A DNA stretch of 64,000 bases, from positions 333,001 to 397,000 of the forward strand of contig NZ_CANMNK010000001.1 in NCBI RefSeq assembly GCF_947499265.1. Reading direction: 5' to 3'. Numbering within the stretch: the first letter of the stretch is position 1; the number at the start of each line of letters is the position of its first letter. The translations under genes were made by a program, and so were the position numbers. Below, one piece after another: positions 48,939 to 56,755 of the stretch. This DNA comes from an uncultured Roseobacter sp. Its GTDB lineage: Bacteria; Pseudomonadota; Alphaproteobacteria; Rhodobacterales; Rhodobacteraceae. Under the pieces are notes generated by a model. The model saw nothing but the letters and a program-made list of their open reading frames with translations, was not told where the DNA came from and ran no database searches.

Positions 48939-49334
48939 ATGGAATTTGTGAACGTGGCGGCCGCCGGAGTGGCCGTATTTGTGTTTGGCGCAGTGTGGTA
49001 CACCGTCCTGGCAGAAAAATGGATGGCAGCATCAGGCGTGCCGCTGGATGAGACCGGTGCACCTGCAAACAGGTCCGACCCGGTTCCCTATATCACCAGT
49101 TTTTTGTCCGCGATCCTTGTGGCCGGGATGATGCGCCATGTCTTTGAATTGAGCGGCATCGATACGATGGGCAAGGGCTTGATGTCGGGCTTCGGTATCG
49201 GGATTTTCCTGGTCAGCCCGTGGATTGCGACGTTCTATGGCTTTGGCGCGCGCCCCAAAAGCCTGCTGTTGATTGATGCCGGATACGCCACCTTTGGGTG
49301 CACCCTCATCGGGCTGGTGCTGACCGCGTTCTGA
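48939..49334 (+). CDS. DUF1761-family membrane protein
   Basis: A 131-residue protein with four hydrophobic segments (about 5-25, 50-67, 82-100, 110-130) and the family hallmark FGAVWYTVLAEKWM near the N-terminus. The ATG is preceded by GGGAGG. It lies 51 bp after the EVE gene and may be separately expressed. Function unknown. Confidence 0.85.
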   Translation: MEFVNVAAAGVAVFVFGAVWYTVLAEKWMAASGVPLDETGAPANRSDPVPYITSFLSAILVAGMMRHVFELSGIDTMGKGLMSGFGIGIFLVSPWIATFYGFGARPKSLLLIDAGYATFGCTLIGLVLTAF

Positions 49335-49362
49335 CGCGAGATCGTAGTACAAAAAAGAGGAA

Positions 49363-49387
49363 GGGTCCTGGCATAGCGCCAGAACCC
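49363..49387. terminator. Hairpin terminator after DUF1761
   Basis: GGGTCCTGGC / GCCAGAACCC, one mismatch in 10, loop ATAGC. On the minus strand it is followed by a CTCTTTTTT run, so it works best for transcription from the right, but it is also placed to protect the DUF1761 end. Confidence 0.6.
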
Positions 49388-49515
49388 TCCTTCACCCCAC
49401 GTGCACTTCACCCACAGCACGAGATTGAAACTGGTCCTGGCCATGCTGGCCGGATGAGATAGGTGTACGCGCAATCGCTCAAAAACTCAATTTATCAATA
49501 GTTTAAAAGCCATCC

Positions 49516-49547
49516 AAAAAAGAAACGCCTCTTTAAGAAAAGAGGCG
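49516..49547 (-). terminator. Terminator of the DUF2853 gene
   Basis: A perfect 9-bp stem CGCCTCTTT (49526-49534) / AAAGAGGCG (49539-49547) with the loop AAGA on the plus strand. On the minus strand it is followed by TTTCTTTTTT. It lies 24 bp past the stop. Confidence 0.88.
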
Positions 49548-49570
49548 CTTCCCAATCATTCTCTTTGTTT

Positions 49571-49912
49571 TCAGCCGTATACGGCCTCTTTGCCAAAGTG
49601 CTTTGTCAGCATGTAGTAGACAACAGCGCGGTATTTGTTGCGCTCCGACTTGCCATAGGTCTCGATGACCGTGTCAATCGCCGCGGAAAGCTCCGGTCCA
49701 TCGGACAGGCCCAGCTTCTTGATCAGAAAGTTGTTTTTGACCGTTTCGATCTCACCAGCCTGGCTGCCTGCAACTGTTGACGCGTCCGCATCATAGATCG
49801 CCGGACCACATCCGATCGTAACCTTGGTCAGCAAATCCATATCCGGCGTCATGCCGCATTTGTTTTTCAGATCATCCGCGTATTGCGCAATCAAATCGTC
49901 CCGCTTGCCCAT
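49571..49912 (-). CDS. DUF2853-family protein
   Basis: A 113-residue protein: GKRDDLIAQYADDLKNKCGMTPDMDLLTKVTIGCGPAIYDADAS is the DUF2853 pattern, followed by KNNFLIKKLGL and KYRAVVYYMLTKHFGK. Small, helical, cytoplasmic. The ATG at 49912 has GGAG upstream, although the frame is open to 50107. Function unknown. Confidence 0.85.
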   Translation of the reverse strand: MGKRDDLIAQYADDLKNKCGMTPDMDLLTKVTIGCGPAIYDADASTVAGSQAGEIETVKNNFLIKKLGLSDGPELSAAIDTVIETYGKSERNKYRAVVYYMLTKHFGKEAVYG

Positions 49913-50033
49913 AAATTTCTCCCACTTTGGCAAAATCGGCCGGGGTGTCCGACCGTTGCGCGCAAGACTAATCACATATTTCCATTCACAAAAGGAGTTT
50001 TTGCCTGTCACATTCCCCGTTGCAAAGCACTGC

Positions 50034-50780
50034 TCAGCGGCACAGGCCACTGCCGCGATGCTGCAGGTGGAAATGATCGGCGTGCAATCGGTTAAAGGAC
50101 GGCCCAAGTGTCAGCCGAAACCAGGTACAGGCCGCGTTACGCACATCTGCAAGGAAGACACCCGCCGGACCATCGTCTCCCCAGCTTTCCAGCAAAGAAA
50201 TCCGCGTGCCGTCCGCAAGGACGAACCCGGCAATGTCCACGGCTTCGGCCCTTGCATGCGTGCTCATCCGCGCGCTTGGTCCTCTGGGTGTACGGATGGG
50301 TCGGCAGGAATAGCTGGAGATGTGGTTCACACGGGCGACGCGCTGCCCAAAGTGCTGTTCCGCGGCGGGATGAACCCCGTGTTCCATCCACATCGCCATG
50401 CGCAGGGCTGTCTGGCACCGCGTATTCAAGGGCGCCAGATCAGCACCCGATACGCCAGAGATCAGGACTTGATCGGCGATGCCGCATTGGGCGCTTTCCA
50501 CAAGATCGGGCAGGGGTTGCGCCACCGCACCAGTCATCAGCGTCTGCAGGCATAGCTCAGGCGTCGCCAAAGCGCGGCTTAATTTCCACTGAGTCAATTG
50601 CGTGATCGGATCGCTGACAGAGAGCGGCGCGATGGGGTTCCAGGCGGCGGGCAGGGGCGTATCCGGCAGCGTCACCAAACGATAGGCCCCAAACAGGGCG
50701 GCACATAAGATGACAAACGCCGCCCGACCAAAGGTGGGGCGGCGTTTGTTGTTAGCTTCTATCTCCGGCTGATCCGGCAC
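50034..50780 (-). CDS. Extensin-like C-terminal domain protein, membrane-anchored
   Basis: A 248-residue protein with an N-terminal hydrophobic helix (about 22-38) and an extensin-like domain (PF06904): CGIADQVLISGV, the conserved H-A-x-A-x-A-V-D-I-A-G-F stretch, then AACTWFRLTLGPSFNRLHADHFHLQ at the end. Bacterial members are suspected of cell-wall action. The start is a problem: the GTG at 50780 lies 5 bp after the ahcY stop, and the ahcY terminator hairpin is inside the first codons. An upstream ATG at 50852 would lie inside ahcY. Confidence 0.78.
   Translation of the reverse strand: MPDQPEIEANNKRRPTFGRAAFVILCAALFGAYRLVTLPDTPLPAAWNPIAPLSVSDPITQLTQWKLSRALATPELCLQTLMTGAVAQPLPDLVESAQCGIADQVLISGVSGADLAPLNTRCQTALRMAMWMEHGVHPAAEQHFGQRVARVNHISSYSCRPIRTPRGPSARMSTHARAEAVDIAGFVLADGTRISLLESWGDDGPAGVFLADVRNAACTWFRLTLGPSFNRLHADHFHLQHRGSGLCR
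50713..50749 (-). terminator. 13-bp inverted repeat within the extensin-gene start (probable ahcY terminator)
   Basis: ACAAACGCCGCCC (50713-50725) and GGGCGGCGTTTGT (50737-50749) pair perfectly across an 11-base loop, 36 bp past the ahcY stop. No run of T follows on the minus strand. It may be an attenuator between ahcY and the extensin gene. Confidence 0.7.
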
Positions 50781-50784
50781 GCGT

Positions 50785-52173
50785 TCAGTAGCGGTAGTGT
50801 TCCGGCTTGAACGGGCCTTCGGGGGCAACACCGATATAGGCGGCCTGATCACTGTCCAATTGGGTCAGTTTCACACCAATCCGGTCCAAATGCAGGCGCG
50901 CCACCTTTTCATCCAGATGCTTGGGCAGGATGTAGACGTCGTTCCTATACTCATCGCCCTTGGTCCACAGCTCGATCTGCGCCAGCACCTGATTGGTGAA
51001 GGAGGCCGACATCACAAAAGATGGGTGGCCGGTGGCGTTACCAAGGTTCAGCAAACGACCTTCCGACAGCAGGATCAGACGGTTGCCATTTGGCAATTCG
51101 ATCATATCGACCTGTTCCTTGATGCTGGTCCACTTGTGGTTTTTCAGCGCGGCGACCTGAATTTCATTGTCGAAGTGGCCGATGTTACCAACAATCGCCA
51201 TATCCTTCATCTCGCGCATGTGCTCGATGCGGATCACGTCCTTGTTTCCGGTCGTGGTGATGAAGATGTCGGCGGACCCGACCACGTCTTCGAGCAGCAC
51301 AACCTCGAACCCGTCCATGGCGGCTTGCAGCGCGCAGATCGGGTCGACCTCGGTCACTTTCACGCGAGCACCGGCACCACGCAAGCTGGCGGCGGACCCT
51401 TTGCCCACATCGCCGTAACCCATCACGACGGCGACCTTGCCCGCCATCATGGTGTCCGTCGCACGGCGGATACCGTCCACCAGCGATTCCTTGCAGCCGT
51501 ATTTGTTGTCGAACTTCGACTTGGTCACGGAATCGTTCACGTTGATCGCGGGGAAGGGCAGTTGACCCTGTTTCACCAGATCATAGAGACGGTGCACACC
51601 GGTGGTTGTCTCCTCGGAGACACCCTTGATCTGATCGCGCATCTTGGTGAACCAGCCGGGGCTTGCCGCCATCCGCTTTTTGATCTGTTCCTTGATAACA
51701 GCCTCTTCCTCGGAGGTTGGCACGGGAATGATCTCTTCGCCAGCTTCGGCACGGGCGCCAAGCAGCACGTAAAGTGTCGCGTCGCCACCATCATCGAGGA
51801 TCATGTTCGGTCCTTCTTCGAACATGAACGACTGGTCCAGATAGTCCCAATGCTCCTCGAGGGATTGGCCTTTGATCGCAAAAACGGGTGTCCCGCCAGC
51901 CGCAATGGCAGCCGCCGCATGGTCCTGCGTGGAGAAAATATTGCATGACGCCCAGCGCACATCGGCGCCAAGAGCGACCAGCGTTTCGATCAAAACGGCG
52001 GTTTGGATGGTCATGTGCAACGAACCGACAATCCGCGCACCTGCAAGGGGTTTGCTGTCACCGTATTCTTCGCGCAGGGCCATAAGCCCCGGCATTTCGG
52101 TTTCGGCAATATCAAGTTCCTTGCGCCCAAATTCTGCAAGAGAAATATCTTTAACGACGTAATCTTTGGCCAT
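50785..52173 (-). CDS. ahcY: S-adenosylhomocysteine hydrolase
   Basis: A 462-residue NAD-dependent enzyme that splits S-adenosylhomocysteine to adenosine and homocysteine. Signature segments are the N-terminal [32 protein letters not shown], the NAD loop [23 protein letters not shown] and the C-terminal PFKPEHYRY. The ATG at 52173 has no strong Shine-Dalgarno, and a leader hairpin lies upstream. It is a single gene apart from the possible read-through into the extensin gene. Confidence 0.98.
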   Translation of the reverse strand: MAKDYVVKDISLAEFGRKELDIAETEMPGLMALREEYGDSKPLAGARIVGSLHMTIQTAVLIETLVALGADVRWASCNIFSTQDHAAAAIAAGGTPVFAIKGQSLEEHWDYLDQSFMFEEGPNMILDDGGDATLYVLLGARAEAGEEIIPVPTSEEEAVIKEQIKKRMAASPGWFTKMRDQIKGVSEETTTGVHRLYDLVKQGQLPFPAINVNDSVTKSKFDNKYGCKESLVDGIRRATDTMMAGKVAVVMGYGDVGKGSAASLRGAGARVKVTEVDPICALQAAMDGFEVVLLEDVVGSADIFITTTGNKDVIRIEHMREMKDMAIVGNIGHFDNEIQVAALKNHKWTSIKEQVDMIELPNGNRLILLSEGRLLNLGNATGHPSFVMSASFTNQVLAQIELWTKGDEYRNDVYILPKHLDEKVARLHLDRIGVKLTQLDSDQAAYIGVAPEGPFKPEHYRY

Positions 52174-52212
52174 GGTTATGCGATCCTATCCATTCGGTTT
52201 GGAGCGCAGATA

Positions 52213-52238
52213 GCATTGCCTAGGGCCTGAGACAATGC
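52213..52238 (-). promoter_or_regulatory. Leader hairpin upstream of ahcY
   Basis: GCATTG (52213-52218) pairs with CAATGC (52233-52238) across 14 bases that include CCTAGG, 40 bp before the ahcY start. I compared this with the known SAH riboswitch consensus and do not see it. Its role is unknown. Confidence 0.3.
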
Positions 52239-52289
52239 GTCAGGGTGCATCGGCGTGAAAGCATCGTAAACGCTTATGAATGCGTAACG

Positions 52290-52604
52290 CTAGCTCGCCG
52301 TGCCTTCGACTGGCGATATCTCCGGGCCTTCGAAGAAATCCGTGCCCGCCGCCACGATACAGCTGATCCCGTTGGGGCTGGTCAGGAGCACCGTGAAAGT
52401 GCCGGTGTCCGGTGACGACCAGATTTCCATGACGGATTGAGCCGACCGAGTTTGCTGCAAGCCACCGGCGGTGAAATGTTCCGCATATTTTGACTTGAGA
52501 CTTTCGATCACCGCATCCCGCGGACCACAATTCGCCGCTTCTGCGGGCGGCGGTATGCCTGCTATGCCGATGGTCAGGCAGGTGAGTATGAGTTTCTTGA
52601 ACAT
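52290..52604 (-). CDS. Small secreted protein, unrecognised
   Basis: A 104-residue protein with a signal peptide (MFKKLILTCLTIGIAGIPPPAEAA, cleavage after AEA). The mature 80 residues have two cysteines (NCGPRD and GISCIV), the sequence IWSSPDTGTFTVLLTSPNG, and an acidic end. The ATG at 52604 has a strong AAAGGAG. It is codirectional with ahcY but ends 116 bp before it. Function unknown. Confidence 0.75.
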   Translation of the reverse strand: MFKKLILTCLTIGIAGIPPPAEAANCGPRDAVIESLKSKYAEHFTAGGLQQTRSAQSVMEIWSSPDTGTFTVLLTSPNGISCIVAAGTDFFEGPEISPVEGTAS

Positions 52605-52812
52605 GACAAGCTCCTTTCCAATGCGCTTCTGACGAGGGAGGAGGCAAGCCATTGGAAAAGGACTGGCCTTCCCCCATGGAACATATCGTGATCACGGCAC
52701 CTGTTTACAAAACACGGCGCGTCAATAAGTTGTGGCAGCGAGTGATCAGATGCACAGTATGATGCTTCTGAAATGTGGCAAAATCGTGGCATGAACATCG
52801 GACAGTTACATC

Positions 52813-53409
52813 ATGGCAACACCTAAACGCGCCTGGCAACGCATGCTTTCCGGTCGGCGGCTGGACCTTTTGGACCCAACGCCGGTGGATATTGAAATCG
52901 AGGATATTGCGCATGGGCTCGCCTTTGTCGCCCGCTGGAATGGCCAGACCCATGGTGATTATGCCTATTCCGTCGCCGAGCATTCCCTCTTAGTAGAGAC
53001 GCTTTTTGGCCGGATCGCCCCCAAGACACCGGCTAAATGGCGGCTGGCGGCGCTGTTGCACGATGCGCCGGAATATGTGATCGGCGACATGATTTCGCCG
53101 GTCAAAGCCGCCGTGGGCCCCGGATACGGCGTGTTGGATGATCGGCTGACTGCGGCGGTACACATCCGGTTTGGATTGCCCGCCGTTGTGCCCGTGCAGA
53201 TCAAGAAACAGATCAAGAAGGCCGACAAGATCAGCGCCTGGATGGAGGCCACGCAAATCGCCGGTTTCTCCGAAACCGAAGCCAGCAAGTTCTTTGGCAA
53301 ACCCGACACGACAATCATCGATGATCTGGCGATTGTGCTGCGTCCGCCGGTGGAAACCAGAAACGCCTTTACCCAACGCCACGACAAGCTTTTGGAGGAA
53401 ATGGGATGA
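52813..53409 (+). CDS. HD-domain hydrolase (YfbR-like)
   Basis: A 198-residue HD-superfamily protein. The His at SVAEHSLLVETL and the HD pair in ALLHDAPEYVIGDM (His-Asp) are the metal ligands, and the later Asp is in KKADKISAWMEA. YfbR-type members are 5'-nucleotidases of deoxynucleotides, which is a plausible but unproven activity. It is coupled with the acetyltransferase by a 4-base overlap (ATGA). Confidence 0.85.
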   Translation: MATPKRAWQRMLSGRRLDLLDPTPVDIEIEDIAHGLAFVARWNGQTHGDYAYSVAEHSLLVETLFGRIAPKTPAKWRLAALLHDAPEYVIGDMISPVKAAVGPGYGVLDDRLTAAVHIRFGLPAVVPVQIKKQIKKADKISAWMEATQIAGFSETEASKFFGKPDTTIIDDLAIVLRPPVETRNAFTQRHDKLLEEMG

Positions 53410-53891
53410 TCCGGGTACGCAAGGCGATGGCATTGGACGCCGGATCCATGGCCAGATTGCTGAATGCGATCATTGAAAAGGGCGGCACAACCGCCCTGAC
53501 CCGCCCGGTCACAGGCGATGATCTGCAGCAATGGATGGCCAGCGCGCCAGAGCAATCCGCCTGGCATGTCGCGTTGGATGATGCGGAGGAAGTTGTCGGG
53601 TTCCAGTGGATTTCGCCGCATCCTGACCTGCCGCCCGAAGCCGTGGATGTCGCGACCTTCGTTCAGATGGGAAAGACCGGCCTTGGCATCGGATCGGCGC
53701 TTTTCACGGCCACCTCACAGGCGGCAAAGTCGCTGGGATACATCTGGATCAACGCCACCATTCGAGCGGACAACGAAGGTGGCCTGACCTACTACCAGAG
53801 CCGCGGTTTCCGGGACTGGCATTTCGATGAAAACGTTACACTCGAAAGTGGCCAGATCGTGAATAAGGTCAGCAAACGATACGATATTTGA
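53406..53891 (+). CDS. GNAT-family N-acetyltransferase
   Basis: A 161-residue acetyltransferase. The acetyl-CoA P-loop region is QMGKTGLGIGSALF (about 93-106, Q-x-x-G-x-G/A type), followed by IRADNEGGLTYYQSRGFRDW, the GNAT C-terminal motif. The substrate is not evident. It overlaps the HD gene (ATGA) and may be co-expressed with it. Confidence 0.85.
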   Translation: MIRVRKAMALDAGSMARLLNAIIEKGGTTALTRPVTGDDLQQWMASAPEQSAWHVALDDAEEVVGFQWISPHPDLPPEAVDVATFVQMGKTGLGIGSALFTATSQAAKSLGYIWINATIRADNEGGLTYYQSRGFRDWHFDENVTLESGQIVNKVSKRYDI

Positions 53892-53925
53892 AGGCCGCTG
53901 ACCTGAAACCAGGGTTTCGCCGCCG

Positions 53926-54480
53926 CTACCGGGGTGAGCGTTTTGCCAGAATGCGCTGCAGGGTTCTGCGGTGCATGTTCAGGCGCCGCGCCGTTTCACT
54001 GACGTTCCGGTCACACAGCTCAAAGACCCGCTGGATATGTTCCCAACGTACACGATCCGCGCTCATCGGGTTTTCCGGCGGCGGCGGCAGATCATCCCCC
54101 CGTGCCAGCAGCGCGTTCACGATATCCGCAGCATCAGCAGGCTTCGACAGATAGTCGGTGGCGCCAATCTTGACCGCAGCAACCGCCGTTGCAATTGCAC
54201 CATAGCCCGTCAGCACGACGACACGCACATCTGGCCGCTTCTCCCGCAACACTTCGACCACGTCGAGGCCATTGCCGTCTTCAAGACGCAGATCGACAAC
54301 CGCAAATGCCGGTGGGCGGGCGGTTGCAATCGCTTTGCCCGCGGCGACCGAGCCCGCTGTTTCAACTGAAAACCCGCGTTTCTCCATGGCCTTGGCCAGA
54401 CGCCGCAGAAACGGTTCGTCATCATCAACCAGCAACAGGCTGGTGTCTTCACCAAGGTTCAATTCAGCTGCATCCTGCAT
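53926..54480 (-). CDS. regA: Redox response regulator RegA/ActR/PrrA
   Basis: A 184-residue response regulator. The receiver has DDDEPF, the phosphorylated aspartate D63 in VVDLRLEDGNGLDVV and K113 in LSKPADAADI. A proline-rich linker (LPPPPENP) leads to a Fis-type helix-turn-helix (NVSETARRLNMHRRTLQRIL, about 159-178). This architecture and the sequence are those of RegA, the partner of RegB that controls photosynthesis, carbon and nitrogen genes under low oxygen. It lies with senC, divergent from regB. Confidence 0.95.
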   Translation of the reverse strand: MQDAAELNLGEDTSLLLVDDDEPFLRRLAKAMEKRGFSVETAGSVAAGKAIATARPPAFAVVDLRLEDGNGLDVVEVLREKRPDVRVVVLTGYGAIATAVAAVKIGATDYLSKPADAADIVNALLARGDDLPPPPENPMSADRVRWEHIQRVFELCDRNVSETARRLNMHRRTLQRILAKRSPR

Positions 54481-54571
54481 CGGAAGCCTTTCTTTGCGCA
54501 CATTATTTAATCCATCTATATGTGGCAGTGGGTGCGCGTCGTCAAATCCGATGCTGCGACGTGTTGGCGCG

Positions 54572-55189
54572 TCAGGCGTTCTCAACAAAACATGAAACGG
54601 TATCCACGATCTCCTGCGCGGAGGTCTCGCGCCGGAAAAACTCCACAAACCCGTGTTCCGGCAGAACCAGGTAGCTGAAGGTGGAGTGATCCACGAGATA
54701 GTAATCGTCATCGCCATCATGCGCCTTGTAATAGGTGCGATAGGCGTCACTCGCCGCTTTGACCTGATCGGGTGAGCCGGTCAGACCAATCATCCGTTCG
54801 TGCAGGTTGGCGGCGAAATCACCAACAACCTCGGGCGTGTCGCGTTTGGGGTCGATGGAAATGAACACCGGGGTCACGGACATGTTTTTCTCCGCCAGCA
54901 TATCGACCGCTTCTGCATTGCGCGCGGTGTCAATCGGGCAGACATCCGGGCAGAATGTATAGCCGAAATAGACGATGGTGGGCTCTGTGATGACATCCTG
55001 GTCGGTCACGGTCTGACCCTCACTGTTGACCAACTCGAACGGGCCACCGATGGATTCCGCGCCACCGGCGATCTGACTGGCGCGGCACTGGGCAAACTGA
55101 TCATCGCCCTCAGAGGGCTGGCTGGCGTACCAAAAACCTCCCAGGACACCAAGAACGGCAATGACAGCGATAAGGGCAAAATAGCGCAT
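54572..55189 (-). CDS. senC: SCO1/SenC/PrrC copper-chaperone family protein
   Basis: A 205-residue membrane-anchored thioredoxin-fold protein. An N-terminal helix (about 4-20) precedes the CPDVC copper site (C80, C84), with the third ligand H168 in YLVDHSTFSY. SCO proteins deliver copper to cytochrome oxidase CuA; SenC/PrrC also affects RegB signalling. It lies between regA and the divergent regB. The regA start is 91 bp downstream. Confidence 0.94.
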   Translation of the reverse strand: MRYFALIAVIAVLGVLGGFWYASQPSEGDDQFAQCRASQIAGGAESIGGPFELVNSEGQTVTDQDVITEPTIVYFGYTFCPDVCPIDTARNAEAVDMLAEKNMSVTPVFISIDPKRDTPEVVGDFAANLHERMIGLTGSPDQVKAASDAYRTYYKAHDGDDDYYLVDHSTFSYLVLPEHGFVEFFRRETSAQEIVDTVSCFVENA

Positions 55190-55285
55190 GGGTTTCGCTT
55201 CTCCAAAAGTGCGTTAGGTTAATCCTATCAAATCGCAGTCGTACCGTCCTGCGACATCTATGCAACTCAACAAGCGGTGAACCAG

Positions 55286-56674
55286 ATGACGGATGCCAAC
55301 GTCAGACCCCTGAGCGGCGCAACGCGTGCGAATTGGATCCGCCTGCGGACAATGATTTTGCTGCGCTGGTTTGCCATCGGCGGGCAATTGACCGCGATCA
55401 CCGTGGCCCAGCACTGGTACGGGCTGCAGCTTGAAACCGGGCTGTGCTACATGGTGATCGGGGCCTCGGTGATTGCCAATCTCGTCGCCATTTTTGTCTT
55501 CCCCGAGAACAAACGACTCAATGAAGTTGAAAACATGCTGATGGTCATGTTCGACCTGTTGCAGCTGAGCTTTCTGTTGTTCCTGACCGGCGGATTGCAC
55601 AACCCCTTTGCGCTCCTGATGCTGGGTCCGGTGACAATTTCTGCCGCTGTGCTGACCCTGCGTTCGACCGTTTTGCTCGGCAGCACCGCCATCGTCATGG
55701 TCTCGGTGCTGTCGCAGGTCTATTTACCACTGCGCACCGATGCCGGGCTCATTCTGGAATTCCCGCAGCTCTTTGTCTTTGGCAACTGGGTCGCCCTGAT
55801 CATCGCAATTGTCTTTATTAGTGCCTATTCTGTGCGGGTGACGTCGGAAATTCACTCCATGTCCGACGCGCTGGCCGCGACACAGATGGCTCTGGCGCGA
55901 GAGCAGAAATTGACCGATCTGGGCGGTGTGGTCGCGGCCGCCGCGCATGAATTGGGCACGCCGCTCGCCACCATCAAGCTGGCCAGTGGTGAGTTGATCG
56001 AAGAGCTGTCTGATCGCCCCGAGCTCCGCGAGGATGCCGCCCTGATCCGCGAGCAGGCTGACCGATGCCGAGACATTCTGCGAGATATGGGACGGGCGGG
56101 GAAAAACGACCTTCACCTGCACCGCGCCCCGTTGATGGCCGTGGTCGAAGAAGCCGCCGAGCCGCATATGTCGCGCGGCAAGACCGTGCATTTCCACCAC
56201 CTGCAGGAACCTGTGTTGCAGCCGGTCATTTTCAGAAAACCCGAAGTGATCCATGGGTTGCGCAACCTGATCCAAAACGCAGTGGATTTTGCGCAGTTTG
56301 AGGTTTGGGTTGAGGCCGGGTGGGACGAGCAAACCATTGCACTGCGCATCATGGACGACGGGCGGGGTTTTCCGCCACATCTGCTGGGCCGCATTGGCGA
56401 TCCCTTCATGCGCCGCAGACCGCCAACGGGCAGCACCGGGGTACGCCCCGAATACGAAGGCATGGGCCTGGGTCTTTTCATCGCTAAAACGCTTCTGGAA
56501 CGGTCCGGTGCAGAGCTGCAGTTCGCCAACGGGCGCGATCCGATGGGTCAGTCAGAAGAAGAAGCCGCTGATTTTGGCGCAATTGTCAAAGTGACCTGGC
56601 CCCGGCTCCGTATTGAAGCCACGAGCGATGAGGAGACCTCAGGATTGGGCAAAAACCAACCTATCGTTGCGTAA
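55286..56674 (+). CDS. regB: Redox sensor histidine kinase RegB/PrrB/ActS
   Basis: A 462-residue membrane kinase with about six transmembrane helices in the first 190 residues. The quinone-binding heptad GGLHNPF is at about 102-108. The H-box is AAAAHELGTPLATI (H221). The redox-active cysteine is C261 in ADRCRDIL. The ATPase motifs are NLIQNAVDFA and GMGLGLFIAKTLLERSG. It senses oxygen and ubiquinol and phosphorylates RegA. An in-frame GTG at 55277 gives three more residues. Confidence 0.95.
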   Translation: MTDANVRPLSGATRANWIRLRTMILLRWFAIGGQLTAITVAQHWYGLQLETGLCYMVIGASVIANLVAIFVFPENKRLNEVENMLMVMFDLLQLSFLLFLTGGLHNPFALLMLGPVTISAAVLTLRSTVLLGSTAIVMVSVLSQVYLPLRTDAGLILEFPQLFVFGNWVALIIAIVFISAYSVRVTSEIHSMSDALAATQMALAREQKLTDLGGVVAAAAHELGTPLATIKLASGELIEELSDRPELREDAALIREQADRCRDILRDMGRAGKNDLHLHRAPLMAVVEEAAEPHMSRGKTVHFHHLQEPVLQPVIFRKPEVIHGLRNLIQNAVDFAQFEVWVEAGWDEQTIALRIMDDGRGFPPHLLGRIGDPFMRRRPPTGSTGVRPEYEGMGLGLFIAKTLLERSGAELQFANGRDPMGQSEEEAADFGAIVKVTWPRLRIEATSDEETSGLGKNQPIVA

Positions 56675-56686
56675 ATAAGGCAAAAA

Positions 56687-56702
56687 TTAACCCGGCATTA
56701 AC
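56687..56702. promoter_or_regulatory. CtrA-type site TTAA-N7-TTAAC upstream of the divL-like gene
   Basis: TTAA (56687-56690), seven bases CCCGGCA, then TTAAC (56698-56702). It fits the full Caulobacter CtrA consensus. It lies 54 bp before the start of the DivL-like gene and 13 bp past regB. Chance occurrence of this 9-specified-base motif in 64 kb is low but not nil. Confidence 0.65.
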
Positions 56703-56755
56703 TAAGCTGAGCGAATAGTAAACTGGTCTTCATCTAGAACAGGATTGCGCGGTTT

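Noticed and set aside
52174-52289. SAH riboswitch before ahcY
   Set aside because: The conserved GAGGAGCGCUGC-like core is absent.
55200-55285. RegA-binding site in the senC/regB gap
   Set aside because: A loose GTCG...CGAC dyad is present near 55234-55254, but the RegA consensus is too degenerate to claim by eye.
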